A stretch of 64,000 nt of DNA from Spirosoma sp. KCTC 42546 (GTDB lineage Bacteria > Bacteroidota > Bacteroidia > Cytophagales > Spirosomataceae): positions 3,693,501 through 3,757,500 of the forward strand of contig NZ_CP041360.1 in the NCBI RefSeq assembly GCF_006965485.1, given 5' to 3'. The notes beneath the pieces are model-generated. The model was not told where the DNA came from, searched no databases, and saw only the letters and a list, made by a program, of their open reading frames with translations. A program made the position numbers and the translations under genes. Of this stretch, positions 38,984 to 47,630 are shown one piece after another. Every line of letters begins with the position of its first letter. Within the stretch, counting starts at the first letter, position 1.

Positions 38984-40231
38984 ATGGAACACATAAACGT
39001 GAATAGGTCCCGGCTATTTCAAGCTAGCTGTTTTGCCCTGATTACGACGGCCTTTTCCTTCAGTATTCGCGCGGGTATATTACCCCAGTTAGGAAAAGAG
39101 TTTGGCTTAACTGCTGAGCAATTGGGGTTCATTAATTCCATGTTTTTTTTCGGATTCCCCATTTCCATGATTATTGGTGGCTTACTCTATCATAGCATGG
39201 GGCCTAAACGCATCATGCGCGTCGCGTTTGTAGCCCACACCATCGGTATTGTCTTAACCCTTTATGCAGAAGGCTATACCGGTCTACTGATCTCGACGTT
39301 TTTTATCGGTTTCGGCAATGGCTGCACGGAAGCGGCCTGCAACCCCATGATTGCCGATATGTTTTCCGGCACGCTGATGAACAAAATGCTGAATCGGTTT
39401 CACATGTGGTTTCCCGGCGGTATTGTCATCGGCAGCTTAATTTCCAAATTCATGACCGACGCAGGCCTTTCCTGGCAGGCTCAGATTTGGGTGATCATGA
39501 TGCCTACGGTGCTGTATATTATCCTATTCGTTGGACAGGCCTTTCCTCAGCCTAAAGTGGAAGGGGCTACCTCATTGGCCCAGAATGCACGGGCTTTACT
39601 CACTCCTTTGTATCTGTTTATTTTCTGCTGCATGGCGTTAACGGCCATTACTGAATTTGGTCCCCAGCAGTGGGTGGGTTTGATCATGAGTAAGAGCGGG
39701 GCCAGTCCCATGCTCATTTTAGCGTTGGTAACGGGATTAATGGCCATCGGACGCTTTTTTGCTGGTCCGGTCGTTCATAAACTGGATCAAACCAGTATCC
39801 TGTTAGGTTCTTCTGTTTTTGCGTTGATTGGTATTTACTTGTTCAGTACCCAAACGGGATCTGCCGCTTATGTAGCCGCCATTTTTTTTGCCATTGGCGT
39901 TTGTTACTTCTGGCCCACCATGATTGGCTTTGTAGCCGACCATATTCCGCTCAGCGGAGCACTGGGTATGTCAATCGTTGGGGGTGTCGGTATGTTTTCA
40001 ACGGCTATTTTTCAGCCCATCATCGGCCGATGGATCGATGGGGCACGGACCGAATTAGCCTCTGTGGACATGCGGGGAGAAAGTCTGGAATTAGCCGCCG
40101 GCCAAGCCACGCTCGCCAAAATGACGACCTTTCCTATTATCCTGATTATTGCCTTCACGATTCTCTGGTTTGTTATGCGGAACCGAAAAGCACGGGTAAC
40201 AACGAAAGCCTTTGCCGCAACGGACTATTAG
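38984..40231 (+). CDS. MFS transporter
   Basis: A 415-residue protein with about 12 hydrophobic helices. The first half carries the MFS loop 2-3 motif as GGLLYHSMGPKRIMR and a helix 4-5 segment FFIGFGNGCTEAACNPMIAD that resembles sugar/H+ symporters of the FucP/GalP-like type in Bacteroidota. It probably imports the sugar released or oxidised in the periplasm by the upstream enzymes. The substrate is not assignable. Confidence 0.9.
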   Translation: MEHINVNRSRLFQASCFALITTAFSFSIRAGILPQLGKEFGLTAEQLGFINSMFFFGFPISMIIGGLLYHSMGPKRIMRVAFVAHTIGIVLTLYAEGYTGLLISTFFIGFGNGCTEAACNPMIADMFSGTLMNKMLNRFHMWFPGGIVIGSLISKFMTDAGLSWQAQIWVIMMPTVLYIILFVGQAFPQPKVEGATSLAQNARALLTPLYLFIFCCMALTAITEFGPQQWVGLIMSKSGASPMLILALVTGLMAIGRFFAGPVVHKLDQTSILLGSSVFALIGIYLFSTQTGSAAYVAAIFFAIGVCYFWPTMIGFVADHIPLSGALGMSIVGGVGMFSTAIFQPIIGRWIDGARTELASVDMRGESLELAAGQATLAKMTTFPIILIIAFTILWFVMRNRKARVTTKAFAATDY

Positions 40232-40300
40232 CCCTTTAGCTGAAGTTTTATTTACTCTTCACGTTTTTAAGCGCCTGACCTAAACAGGCATGAACTCATT

Positions 40301-41425
40301 ATGTCAAGAAAATTGAATGTTGCCATCGTAGGATTAGGTTTTGGAGCCGAATTTATCCCCATTTATCAGCGTCATCCCAACGCGAATATGTACGCGATCT
40401 GCCAGCGAAATGTCCAAAAGCTACATGAGATCGGGGATGCCTACGGCATTGACAAACGCTATAGCAATTACGACGAGCTACTGGCGGATCCTGATGTTGA
40501 CGCCGTTCATATTAACTCGCCCATTCCCAATCATGCCGAGCATAGTTTGAAAGCCTTACGAGCGGGCAAGCATGTGGCTTGCACAGTTCCTATGGCAACA
40601 ACCGTCGACGAGTGTTTGGAAATTGTCCGGGTTACCAACGAAACGGGCAAAAAATACATGATGATGGAAACGGTGGTGTACAGCCGGGAGTTTCTGTTCG
40701 TCAAAGAGTTGTACGAGAAAGGAGAGCTGGGTAAGGTACAATTCCTAAAAGCCAGTCACCAGCAGGATATGGACGGCTGGCCTGACTACTGGCCGGGTTT
40801 ACCGCCCATGCACTACGCTACGCACTGCGTTGGACCGGTAGCCGGTCTATTAAAACTGGAAGCCGAATACGTGTCCTGTTTTGGCTCAGGGACCATTCGA
40901 GAGGAACTGGCGAAGATTCACAACTCACCCTTTGCTGTTGAATCGGCGCATATCAAGTTCAAAAACAGTGATTTATCGGCTTATGTGTATCGCTCGCTGT
41001 TCGATGTAGCCCGGCAGTACCGGGAAAGCTTTGAGGTCTATGGCGACAAAAAGTCGTTTGAATGGCCTTTGATTGAAGATGAAAAGCCGGTTATTCACAC
41101 GGCTAAAAAGCCAGAACCCGAAATTCCGGAGGAGGTTGTCGTTCCCGATTATGCCCACTACCTGCCCAGGGAAATTGCTGGATTTACGACAAAGGGAGTG
41201 TATGATGCCGATGATCAGCAACACCTGTCGTTTACTCAGGGCGGTGGTCATGGAGGTTCTCATCCGCACATGGTCCATGAGTTTTTATCCGCCATTATAG
41301 AAGACCGGGACCCCTTCCCGAATGCTAGCCAATCGGCAAACTGGACGAGTGTCGGCATTTTGGCCCACGAATCCGCCCTAAAAGGTGGCCAGTTGGTGCC
41401 CATCCCTGATTTCAGTGCTGTTTAA
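40301..41425 (+). CDS. Gfo/Idh/MocA family oxidoreductase
   Basis: A 374-residue cytoplasmic protein (no signal peptide): Rossmann loop VGLGFGAEFIP (10-20), AVHINSPIPNHAEHSLKAL, then CTVPMATTVDECLE where family members usually have EKP; here the catalytic-type Lys is not in that position (VPMA). The C-terminal domain has MHYATHCVGPV with the conserved His. It may be a variant acting on keto-sugars in this locus, together with the DUF1080 protein. It is the seventh gene of the carbohydrate operon counted from fecR. Confidence 0.88.
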   Translation: MSRKLNVAIVGLGFGAEFIPIYQRHPNANMYAICQRNVQKLHEIGDAYGIDKRYSNYDELLADPDVDAVHINSPIPNHAEHSLKALRAGKHVACTVPMATTVDECLEIVRVTNETGKKYMMMETVVYSREFLFVKELYEKGELGKVQFLKASHQQDMDGWPDYWPGLPPMHYATHCVGPVAGLLKLEAEYVSCFGSGTIREELAKIHNSPFAVESAHIKFKNSDLSAYVYRSLFDVARQYRESFEVYGDKKSFEWPLIEDEKPVIHTAKKPEPEIPEEVVVPDYAHYLPREIAGFTTKGVYDADDQQHLSFTQGGGHGGSHPHMVHEFLSAIIEDRDPFPNASQSANWTSVGILAHESALKGGQLVPIPDFSAV

Positions 41426-41459
41426 TTCGTCTCATTGACGATCTAATCCTTTGGCAATT

Positions 41460-43094
41460 ATGAACCCAAACGCATCCTTACTGGGTCTTTTCCCAGACGA
41501 TAATGACATACCGGCTACGATACGTTTGTCGGCCCCAGTTCACCAAAATAAAATCCTGATTAATGGCGAGTTATTGCCGTGGGAGGGCCCCATTCAGCCC
41601 GTCTATTCGCCTATTTATACCCGGGAAAAGTCTGGAGAGCTAACGCTAATCCAGATTGGCAGTTACCCAATTGGAGGACCGGCCGAAGCCCAGTTGGCGT
41701 TGCAGTCTGCCGTTGCAGCTTTTGATTCCGGTAAAGGTGAATGGCCGTCGATGGCTGTCCATGAACGGATTAAGCGAATTTGGGTGCTTATTCAACACAT
41801 GATTCGGCGCAAGGAGGATATTGTCAAGCTGATCGTATGGGAAATTGGCAAGACGGTAAAAGATGCTGACACGGAATTTGAGCGCACCATTGGGTATATA
41901 CTCGACAGTATTAAAGCGCTAAAAAAATTAACGAATGAATCGTCGCAGTTTATCATCCAGCAGAATTTTATTGGGCAGGTAAAAAAAGTGCCTCATGGCG
42001 TCGTCCTATGCATGGGGCCTTTTAACTACCCACTGAATGAAACGTTTACGACCTTGATCCCAGCGCTACTTATGGGGAACACGGTCCTGTTTAAGCCCCC
42101 CAAACAGGGAACGCTTTTATTTGAACCAATTCTGGAAGCCTTCGCCGAAGCTTTTCCCAAAGGAGTGGTCAATACCGTTTATGGACGTGGCCGGGATATT
42201 GTGCCAACACTGATGCAATCGGGTAATGTGGACGTGCTGGCCCTGATTGGCTCGAGTAAAGTGGCTGACAGCTTAAAGAAAATGCACCCGAAATCAAACC
42301 GACTGAAATCCATTTTAGGATTAGATGCCAAAAACGCAGCCATCATTTTTTCAGATGCGGATATAGCCTTAGCTGTCAAAGAATGTGTAGCTGGCGCCTT
42401 GACGTATAATGGTCAGCGTTGTACGGCGCTTAAAATTTTATTTGTCCACGCTAGGGTTGTCCAGGAATTCAATAAGCGACTGATTGAGGAAGTGGATAAA
42501 CTAGTGGTGGGTATGCCGTGGGAAAGTGGTGTGACAATTACGCCCCTAGCGGAACCAGATAAACCAGCGTATTTAGTAGGCTGCATTCAAGATGCGTTGG
42601 ATCATGGGGCAACGGTTTTAAATAATGGACATGATCCGGAATTCGTAACCGGTTCGCTAATTAAGCCGACGGTTCTTTTTCCTGTCAATGACCAGATGAT
42701 TATTTATCGGGACGAGCAATTTGGGCCTTTGGTTCCAGTGGTTCCATTTGAGGATTCTCAATTGCCCATTGACTACATAACACAGTCTCCATATGGTCAG
42801 CAGGTTAGTTTATTTAGCCAGGATCCAATTACGCTTAGCGTCATGATCGATAAGTTGACTGGCCAGGTTGGCCGGATTAATATCAATGCGCAGTGCCAGC
42901 GTAGCCCGGATTCATTCCCATTTTCTGGCCGTAAGGATTCGGCGGAGGGTACACTTTCGATCGTCGATGCACTGAATGCGTTTTCAGTTGATTCAGTTGT
43001 AGCGATGAAACAGACGACGCACAATGAGCAATTGCTGGAAGCCATGTTGGAACGGGATATGTCGAGTCGACTTTCCAATCGAGTGGTTTTTTAG
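41460..43094 (+). CDS. GapN-like NADP-dependent aldehyde dehydrogenase
   Basis: Read from ATG 41460 (544 aa). The ALDH fold is complete: GPFNYPLNETFTTLIPALL, LFKPPKQGTL, ALIGSSKVADSL, the nucleophile Cys321 in NGQRCTALK, DEQFGPLVPVVPF, and a C-terminal NINAQCQRSPDSFPFSGRKD segment as in non-phosphorylating glyceraldehyde-3-phosphate dehydrogenases. GapN turns glyceraldehyde 3-phosphate into 3-phosphoglycerate with NADPH. At the catalytic Glu position of ALDHs (34 residues before the Cys) this protein has Gly287, in ILGLDAKNAAI; see findings. It fits beside the pentose-phosphate genes that make glyceraldehyde 3-phosphate. Confidence 0.85.
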   Translation: MNPNASLLGLFPDDNDIPATIRLSAPVHQNKILINGELLPWEGPIQPVYSPIYTREKSGELTLIQIGSYPIGGPAEAQLALQSAVAAFDSGKGEWPSMAVHERIKRIWVLIQHMIRRKEDIVKLIVWEIGKTVKDADTEFERTIGYILDSIKALKKLTNESSQFIIQQNFIGQVKKVPHGVVLCMGPFNYPLNETFTTLIPALLMGNTVLFKPPKQGTLLFEPILEAFAEAFPKGVVNTVYGRGRDIVPTLMQSGNVDVLALIGSSKVADSLKKMHPKSNRLKSILGLDAKNAAIIFSDADIALAVKECVAGALTYNGQRCTALKILFVHARVVQEFNKRLIEEVDKLVVGMPWESGVTITPLAEPDKPAYLVGCIQDALDHGATVLNNGHDPEFVTGSLIKPTVLFPVNDQMIIYRDEQFGPLVPVVPFEDSQLPIDYITQSPYGQQVSLFSQDPITLSVMIDKLTGQVGRININAQCQRSPDSFPFSGRKDSAEGTLSIVDALNAFSVDSVVAMKQTTHNEQLLEAMLERDMSSRLSNRVVF

Positions 43095-43140
43095 AACAAC
43101 TTCAATTGCAAACGTTAACTATTACTTTTTGCTCAAAGAC

Positions 43141-44637
43141 ATGCCCGCTTATCTACTTGGATATGACATCGGTAGTTCATCCGTAAAAGTTGCCCTGATC
43201 GAGGCAAAAACAGGCCGTTTGTTCGCTTCGGCCAGCAGCCCTGACCAGGAAATGACCATTCAGGCACCCCGATCAGGTTGGGGAGAGCAGCATCCTGACG
43301 TCTGGTGGCAGGAACTCGTTCGAGCTACGCACCGATTAAAAAAGGCTCATTCGTTCGAATCAGGCGATATAGTAGCCATCGGTATTGCTTACCAAATGCA
43401 TGGTTTAGTAGCCGTAGACAAAGACCATAACGTACTTCGACCAGCTATTATCTGGTGCGATAGCCGGGCCGTTGCCATTGGTGAGCAAGCCCTACACGAT
43501 TTAGGTGAAGCCTATTGCCTGGATACTCTTCTCAATTCGCCAGGAAACTTTACGGCCTCCAAACTACGATGGGTAAAAGAGCACGAACCGGCTGTGTATG
43601 AGAAAATCCACAAAATCATGTTGCCCGGCGACTATATCGCCCTACGCCTAACGGGCGAAATACAAACAACCGCTTCGGGCTTATCGGAGGGAATCCTCTG
43701 GGATTTTAAGAATAACCAGGTCGCTCATCATCTGCTCGATTATTTTGGCCTTGATGAGTCCCTGCTGTCGGAGGTTGTTCCCACGTTTGGTTATCAGGCT
43801 GGAATGAGTGCTCAGGCGGCTGAAATACTAGGTCTCAAGTCGGGTACACCTGTTACCTACCGCGCTGGTGATCAGCCCAATAATGCGTTTTCGCTGAATG
43901 TGCTGCGATCCAGCGAAGTAGCCGCAACGGCTGGTACATCGGGGGTTGTTTACGGAATTACAAAGGAGATATCGCCCGATCAGGTGGGACGTATAAACAC
44001 CTTCGTTCACGTAAATAACCAGCCTGAAAATCCCCATTTGGGGGTACTAGCCTGCGTTAACGGAACAGGCATTCTTAATAGCTGGTTACGCCGATTGGTT
44101 GGCAATCTTCCCTATAACGAATTGAATAGCCTGGCTGCTCAGGCCCCAATTGGGGCCGATAATCTTTATTTTTTTCCTTTCGGGAACGGTGCTGAACGCA
44201 TTCTGGGCAATGCGAATCCCGGTGCTAATCTGAAAAATTTAAGCCTATTGACTCACCAGATTGAGCACGTCGTCAGAGCCGCTCAGGAGGGAATTGTATT
44301 CGCGCTGACGATGGGTTTGCACATTATGGAATCTGTGGGTGTATCGGCAAAGGTTGTACGGGCGGGGCAGGCTAATATGTTTCTGAGCCCAGTGTTTCGG
44401 GAAGCTTTCGTGAACACAACGGGCGCAACGCTGGAATTATACAATACCGACGGGGCGCAAGGAGCGGCTCGGGGTGCAGGCATTGGTGCAGGTGTTTACG
44501 CTACGTTCGATGAGGCCTTTGCCTCGCTGGAACGGGTTAGTCTGACCGAACCTGATCCCAATTTACAAACCGCGTATACCGAAGCTTTCAATCGATGGCA
44601 TTCGCAACTACAACGAACCGAATTAAGCAACGTATAA
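43141..44637 (+). CDS. xylB: Xylulokinase
   Basis: The ATG at 43141 gives MPAYLLGYDIGSSSVKVALIE (498 aa); the longer frame overlapping the previous gene is rejected. FGGY-kinase motifs are DIGSSSVK (9-16), YQMHGLVAVDKDHNVLRPAI, IWCDSRA, and the catalytic Asp in YRAGDQPNN, followed by AATAGTSGVVYG and a C-terminal TDGAQGAARGAGIGAG. It phosphorylates D-xylulose to xylulose 5-phosphate, the substrate of the transketolase encoded two genes downstream. It is followed by the chimeric xylA/transaldolase ORF. Confidence 0.9.
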   Translation: MPAYLLGYDIGSSSVKVALIEAKTGRLFASASSPDQEMTIQAPRSGWGEQHPDVWWQELVRATHRLKKAHSFESGDIVAIGIAYQMHGLVAVDKDHNVLRPAIIWCDSRAVAIGEQALHDLGEAYCLDTLLNSPGNFTASKLRWVKEHEPAVYEKIHKIMLPGDYIALRLTGEIQTTASGLSEGILWDFKNNQVAHHLLDYFGLDESLLSEVVPTFGYQAGMSAQAAEILGLKSGTPVTYRAGDQPNNAFSLNVLRSSEVAATAGTSGVVYGITKEISPDQVGRINTFVHVNNQPENPHLGVLACVNGTGILNSWLRRLVGNLPYNELNSLAAQAPIGADNLYFFPFGNGAERILGNANPGANLKNLSLLTHQIEHVVRAAQEGIVFALTMGLHIMESVGVSAKVVRAGQANMFLSPVFREAFVNTTGATLELYNTDGAQGAARGAGIGAGVYATFDEAFASLERVSLTEPDPNLQTAYTEAFNRWHSQLQRTELSNV

Positions 44638-44652
44638 CACTACTTAAAGCTC

Positions 44653-44943
44653 ATGTCAACGATCACATTAGGCGATCAGGAATACGTCAAAGGTATTGGT
44701 ACCATTGCCGACGAAGGCCCTAAATCCAAAAATTCGTTAACGTTTAAATGGTATAAGCCCGAGTTAGTCGTAGGTGGAAAAACCTTGCGCGAGCAACTTG
44801 GCTTTGCCATTAGTAAATGCGCTGAAATCGGAGCTGATGTCATGATGAGCCCCTTGAGTGTTATCACCGCCCTATTGAACCATCCACTAACCAATAGTGG
44901 GCTCGCCAAATTCTTAAGTGACCATAAAACCGCAAACGCATGA
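44653..44943 (+). CDS. Chimeric ORF: xylose isomerase N-terminus fused to transaldolase C-terminus
   Basis: A 96-residue protein. Residues 8-52 (EYVKGIGTIADEGPKSKN, FKWYKPELVVGGKTLREQLG) follow the N-terminus of xylose isomerase (compare EYFKGIG...EGP.S.N..AFKWY...VVAGKT). Residues 55-93 (KCAEIGADVMMSPLSVITAL, LNHPLTNSGLAKFLSDHK) follow the C-terminus of small transaldolase/fructose-6-phosphate aldolase proteins (compare HPLTD.GL.KFLADHK). Neither half holds an active site. It starts 15 bases after xylB and overlaps the transketolase gene by ATGA. The most economical explanation is an in-frame deletion that removed most of xylA and most of tal. The family matches are from memory of conserved sequences. 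Confidence 0.75.
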   Translation: MSTITLGDQEYVKGIGTIADEGPKSKNSLTFKWYKPELVVGGKTLREQLGFAISKCAEIGADVMMSPLSVITALLNHPLTNSGLAKFLSDHKTANA

Positions 44944-45797
44944 AAACGGATGAATTACAAAAAGTAGCTTCTCAAGTGCGTCGGGACATTGTTCGAATGG
45001 TGCATGGGGTAGCATCAGGCCATCCTGGTGGATCGCTGGGTTGCACCGATTTACTGGTAGGTCTCTATTTTCAGGCGATGAAGTTGAAAACAGATGAAGC
45101 AGACTTAGTCGTGTTTGATATGGGAGGGACGGGGGAGGATATGTTCTTTCTATCCAACGGCCATATTTCGCCTGTACTATACTCCGTACTGGCACACCGA
45201 GGTTACTTTCCAGTGAGCGAATTGGCGACGTTTCGCAAACTGGATTCCCGCCTTCAGGGACATCCGGCAACAGCAGAACATTTGCCGGGTATCCGAATTG
45301 CTTCCGGATCATTAGGCCAAGGGCTTTCGGCTGCTGCAGGGGCCGCTTTCGGCAAAAAAATACGAAAAGATTCGCATCTGGTGTACTGCCTGATGGGCGA
45401 TGGCGAACAGCAGGAAGGTCAAATATGGGAAGCGGCCACTTTTATTCCCCATAAGAAACTAGACAACCTGATTGCAATCATTGATTATAACGGTCAGCAG
45501 ATCGATGGCCCAACAGATGTAGTATTAAATAACCTTGACTTGGGTGCTAAGTACGAAGCTTTTGGCTGGAAAGTATTGCATATGGATGGCAATAAGATGG
45601 AAGAAATTGTCGCCACACTGGCTAAAGCTAAACAGGCAAGTGGTCATGGTATTCCCGTGTGTATTATCATGAAAACGGAAATGGGGCAGGGAGTTGATTT
45701 TATGATGCATACTCACAAATGGCACGGAACCGCTCCCAACAATGAGCAACTTGCGAATGCCTTAGCACAACTGGAAGAAACCCTCGGCGATTATTAA
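44940..45797 (+). CDS. Transketolase, N-terminal subunit
   Basis: A 285-residue protein corresponding to the thiamine-diphosphate pyrophosphate-binding half. It shows GHPGGSLGCTDLLVGLYF, the SNGHISPVLY region, ASGSLGQGLSAAAGAA, and the metal/ThDP motif GDGEQQEGQIWEA with the later Asn in IIDYNGQQIDG. It is the split-type transketolase in which the two halves are separate polypeptides. Together with the C-terminal subunit it moves two-carbon units between sugar phosphates. Its start overlaps the preceding stop (ATGA) and its stop is 9 bases before the next start. Confidence 0.95.
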   Translation: MKTDELQKVASQVRRDIVRMVHGVASGHPGGSLGCTDLLVGLYFQAMKLKTDEADLVVFDMGGTGEDMFFLSNGHISPVLYSVLAHRGYFPVSELATFRKLDSRLQGHPATAEHLPGIRIASGSLGQGLSAAAGAAFGKKIRKDSHLVYCLMGDGEQQEGQIWEAATFIPHKKLDNLIAIIDYNGQQIDGPTDVVLNNLDLGAKYEAFGWKVLHMDGNKMEEIVATLAKAKQASGHGIPVCIIMKTEMGQGVDFMMHTHKWHGTAPNNEQLANALAQLEETLGDY

Positions 45798-45806
45798 CGG
45801 ACTATC

Positions 45807-46775
45807 ATGAACACCTATACGTTTACCGAAAAAAAAGACACGCGTTCCGGCTTTGGCGCAGGCATGGCAGAACTGGGGCGGACCAATCCCGATGTAGTTG
45901 CTTTGTGCGCTGATCTGGTCGCTTCGCTGAAACTGGACATGTTCATTAAAGAAAATCCAGATCGTTTCATTCAGTGCGGTATTGCTGAAGCAAACATGAT
46001 TGGCGTAGCGGCAGGTCTGACCCTGAGTGGGTTGATCCCATTTGCTACGACATTTGCCAATTTTGGATCAAGTCGGGTCTATGATCAGATACGTCAGGCA
46101 GTGGCTTACTCGAATAAGAATGTCAAAATCTGTGTATCACATGCGGGTTTGACGTTGGGTGAAGACGGCGCTACGCACCAAATTCTGGAAGACATCGGCA
46201 TGATGAAATCACTACCCGGGATGACAGTCATTAACCCCTGTGATTTCAACCAGACCAAAGCTGCTACCATAGCGATTGCTGAATACCAGGGGCCTGTCTA
46301 TCTACGATTTGGACGCCCCGTTGTACCAAACTTTACGCCCGAAGATCAGCCATTTGAAATCGGGAAAGCCGTGCTATTGAATGATGGCGCTGACGTATCC
46401 ATTTTCGCCACCGGGCATCTGGTATGGCAAGCCTTAGAAGCGGAAAAAACTCTGGCTGAACAAGGAGTCAATGCCGAGATTATAAACATCCACACCATCA
46501 AACCATTGGATAAAGAAGCAATTCTTCAGTCCGTTTACAAAACAGGGTGCGCCGTAACCGCCGAAGAGCATCAGATGAACGGGGGGCTAGGCGACAGCGT
46601 AGCACAGGTGTTATCATTAAACCACCCTGCACCGCTGGAAATGGTGGCGGTGAACGATTCATTCGGGGAGAGCGGTACGCCTGAACAACTCATGGAAAAA
46701 TACGGTCTGACAGCCGCTTCAATTGTTGCCAAGGCCTTGGCGGTCATTCAACGAAAAGGCCTTGTTTATGTTTGA
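45807..46775 (+). CDS. Transketolase, C-terminal subunit
   Basis: A 322-residue protein holding the pyrimidine-binding and C-terminal domains: TRSGFGAGMAELGRTNPDVV, RFIQCGIAEANMIGVAAGLT (with the catalytic Glu in GIAE), SHAGLTLGEDGATHQILEDI, and a C-terminal Rossmann-like domain (GADVSIFATGHLVWQALEAE, VTAEEHQMNGGLGDSVAQVL). It pairs with the N-terminal subunit just upstream. This is the last gene of the carbohydrate operon; a terminator follows. Confidence 0.95.
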   Translation: MNTYTFTEKKDTRSGFGAGMAELGRTNPDVVALCADLVASLKLDMFIKENPDRFIQCGIAEANMIGVAAGLTLSGLIPFATTFANFGSSRVYDQIRQAVAYSNKNVKICVSHAGLTLGEDGATHQILEDIGMMKSLPGMTVINPCDFNQTKAATIAIAEYQGPVYLRFGRPVVPNFTPEDQPFEIGKAVLLNDGADVSIFATGHLVWQALEAEKTLAEQGVNAEIINIHTIKPLDKEAILQSVYKTGCAVTAEEHQMNGGLGDSVAQVLSLNHPAPLEMVAVNDSFGESGTPEQLMEKYGLTAASIVAKALAVIQRKGLVYV

Positions 46776-46888
46776 TTTTTTAGGGGCATCGGGCTAATAT
46801 GAGAAGTGTTATAGAATTCAGATTTAGAATTATCTATAGGTCGGAATAAGGGGGCATTTATTGTTTTTATCATAGGTTGGTAGTTAGA

Positions 46889-46917
46889 AACGGGATAAGA
46901 TTCTGTCTTATCCCGTT
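46889..46917 (+). terminator. Terminator of the carbohydrate operon
   Basis: A perfect 12-bp stem, aacgggataaga (46889-46900) with tcttatcccgtt (46906-46917), and a 5-nt loop, followed by a short mixed tail (cttcaattcat). It lies 114 bases after the transketolase stop. Confidence 0.75.
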
Positions 46918-46970
46918 CTTCAATTCATAATCGAGCTCTTTATTGGTCATGGCTACTTCATTGCACTATT

Positions 46971-47000
46971 TTGTTTTTAAATTGTGATTTTGTACTTTTT
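46971..47000 (+). promoter_or_regulatory. Possible promoter of the ECF sigma factor gene
   Basis: TTG at 46971-46973, 19 nt spacer, TACTTTTT at 46993-47000, a one-mismatch version of the -7 box TAnnTTTG. It is 18 bases before the proposed start. Confidence 0.4.
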
Positions 47001-47018
47001 GTTTAGTAATTTTGGTTA

Positions 47019-47630
47019 TTGCTGATACCTATAACTTTGGAACAGAGCCTGCCGTTAGATCATGTACTTTGGGATGCAATCCGAGAGGGTGACAAAGCGT
47101 CATTAGGCGAATTGTATGAACGCTATTATCGGCTCTTATATCGGTATGGCACCAGACTGATTTCCGATTCAGACCTGGTGGAGGATACGATCCAGGATGT
47201 ATTTATTACCATTTGGAATAACCGACAAAAGCTAGCTATTGTCAAGAATATTAAAGCCTATCTATTTACAATACTTCGAAGAGGTATTCATCAGAAATCG
47301 AAAAAAGATGAATTTATCTCAGATATTGGTACGACACCTGATCTGGCATATCCAGAAGGGAAGGGTAATTATGAGGATGTAGAGTATGAGCAGTGGCTTG
47401 TCGAGAAATTAAGCATTGTCTTAAAAAGTTTACCCCAGCGCCAGATGGATGTCATCCTTTTGCGCTACTATGAAAATTTCCAGACATCCGAAATTGCCAC
47501 AATCATGGGCATTACGGAGAAGTCGGTTCGCAATACACTTTATAAAGCACTTACACAACTACGAATATACATTCAGCCTTTAGATTTTATACTCTTTATT
47601 TTCCTGGTACTTCAGACCCTGAAATACTAA
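47019..47630 (+). CDS. ECF-type RNA polymerase sigma factor (TTG start)
   Basis: A 203-residue protein with sigma region 2 (YYRLLYRYGTRLISDSDLVE, DTIQDVFITIWNNRQKL) and region 4 (LPQRQMDVILLRYYENFQTS, EIATIMGITEKSVRNTLYKA). The C-terminus is hydrophobic (FILFIFLVLQTL), as seen in some Cytophagales FecI proteins. There is no ATG in frame before the conserved region, so the start is TTG 47019 or TTG 47037. No FecR-type gene follows. The only FecR in the window is 18 kb upstream, at the other end of the Sus operon, so the pair may be split. Confidence 0.92.
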   Translation: MLIPITLEQSLPLDHVLWDAIREGDKASLGELYERYYRLLYRYGTRLISDSDLVEDTIQDVFITIWNNRQKLAIVKNIKAYLFTILRRGIHQKSKKDEFISDIGTTPDLAYPEGKGNYEDVEYEQWLVEKLSIVLKSLPQRQMDVILLRYYENFQTSEIATIMGITEKSVRNTLYKALTQLRIYIQPLDFILFIFLVLQTLKY

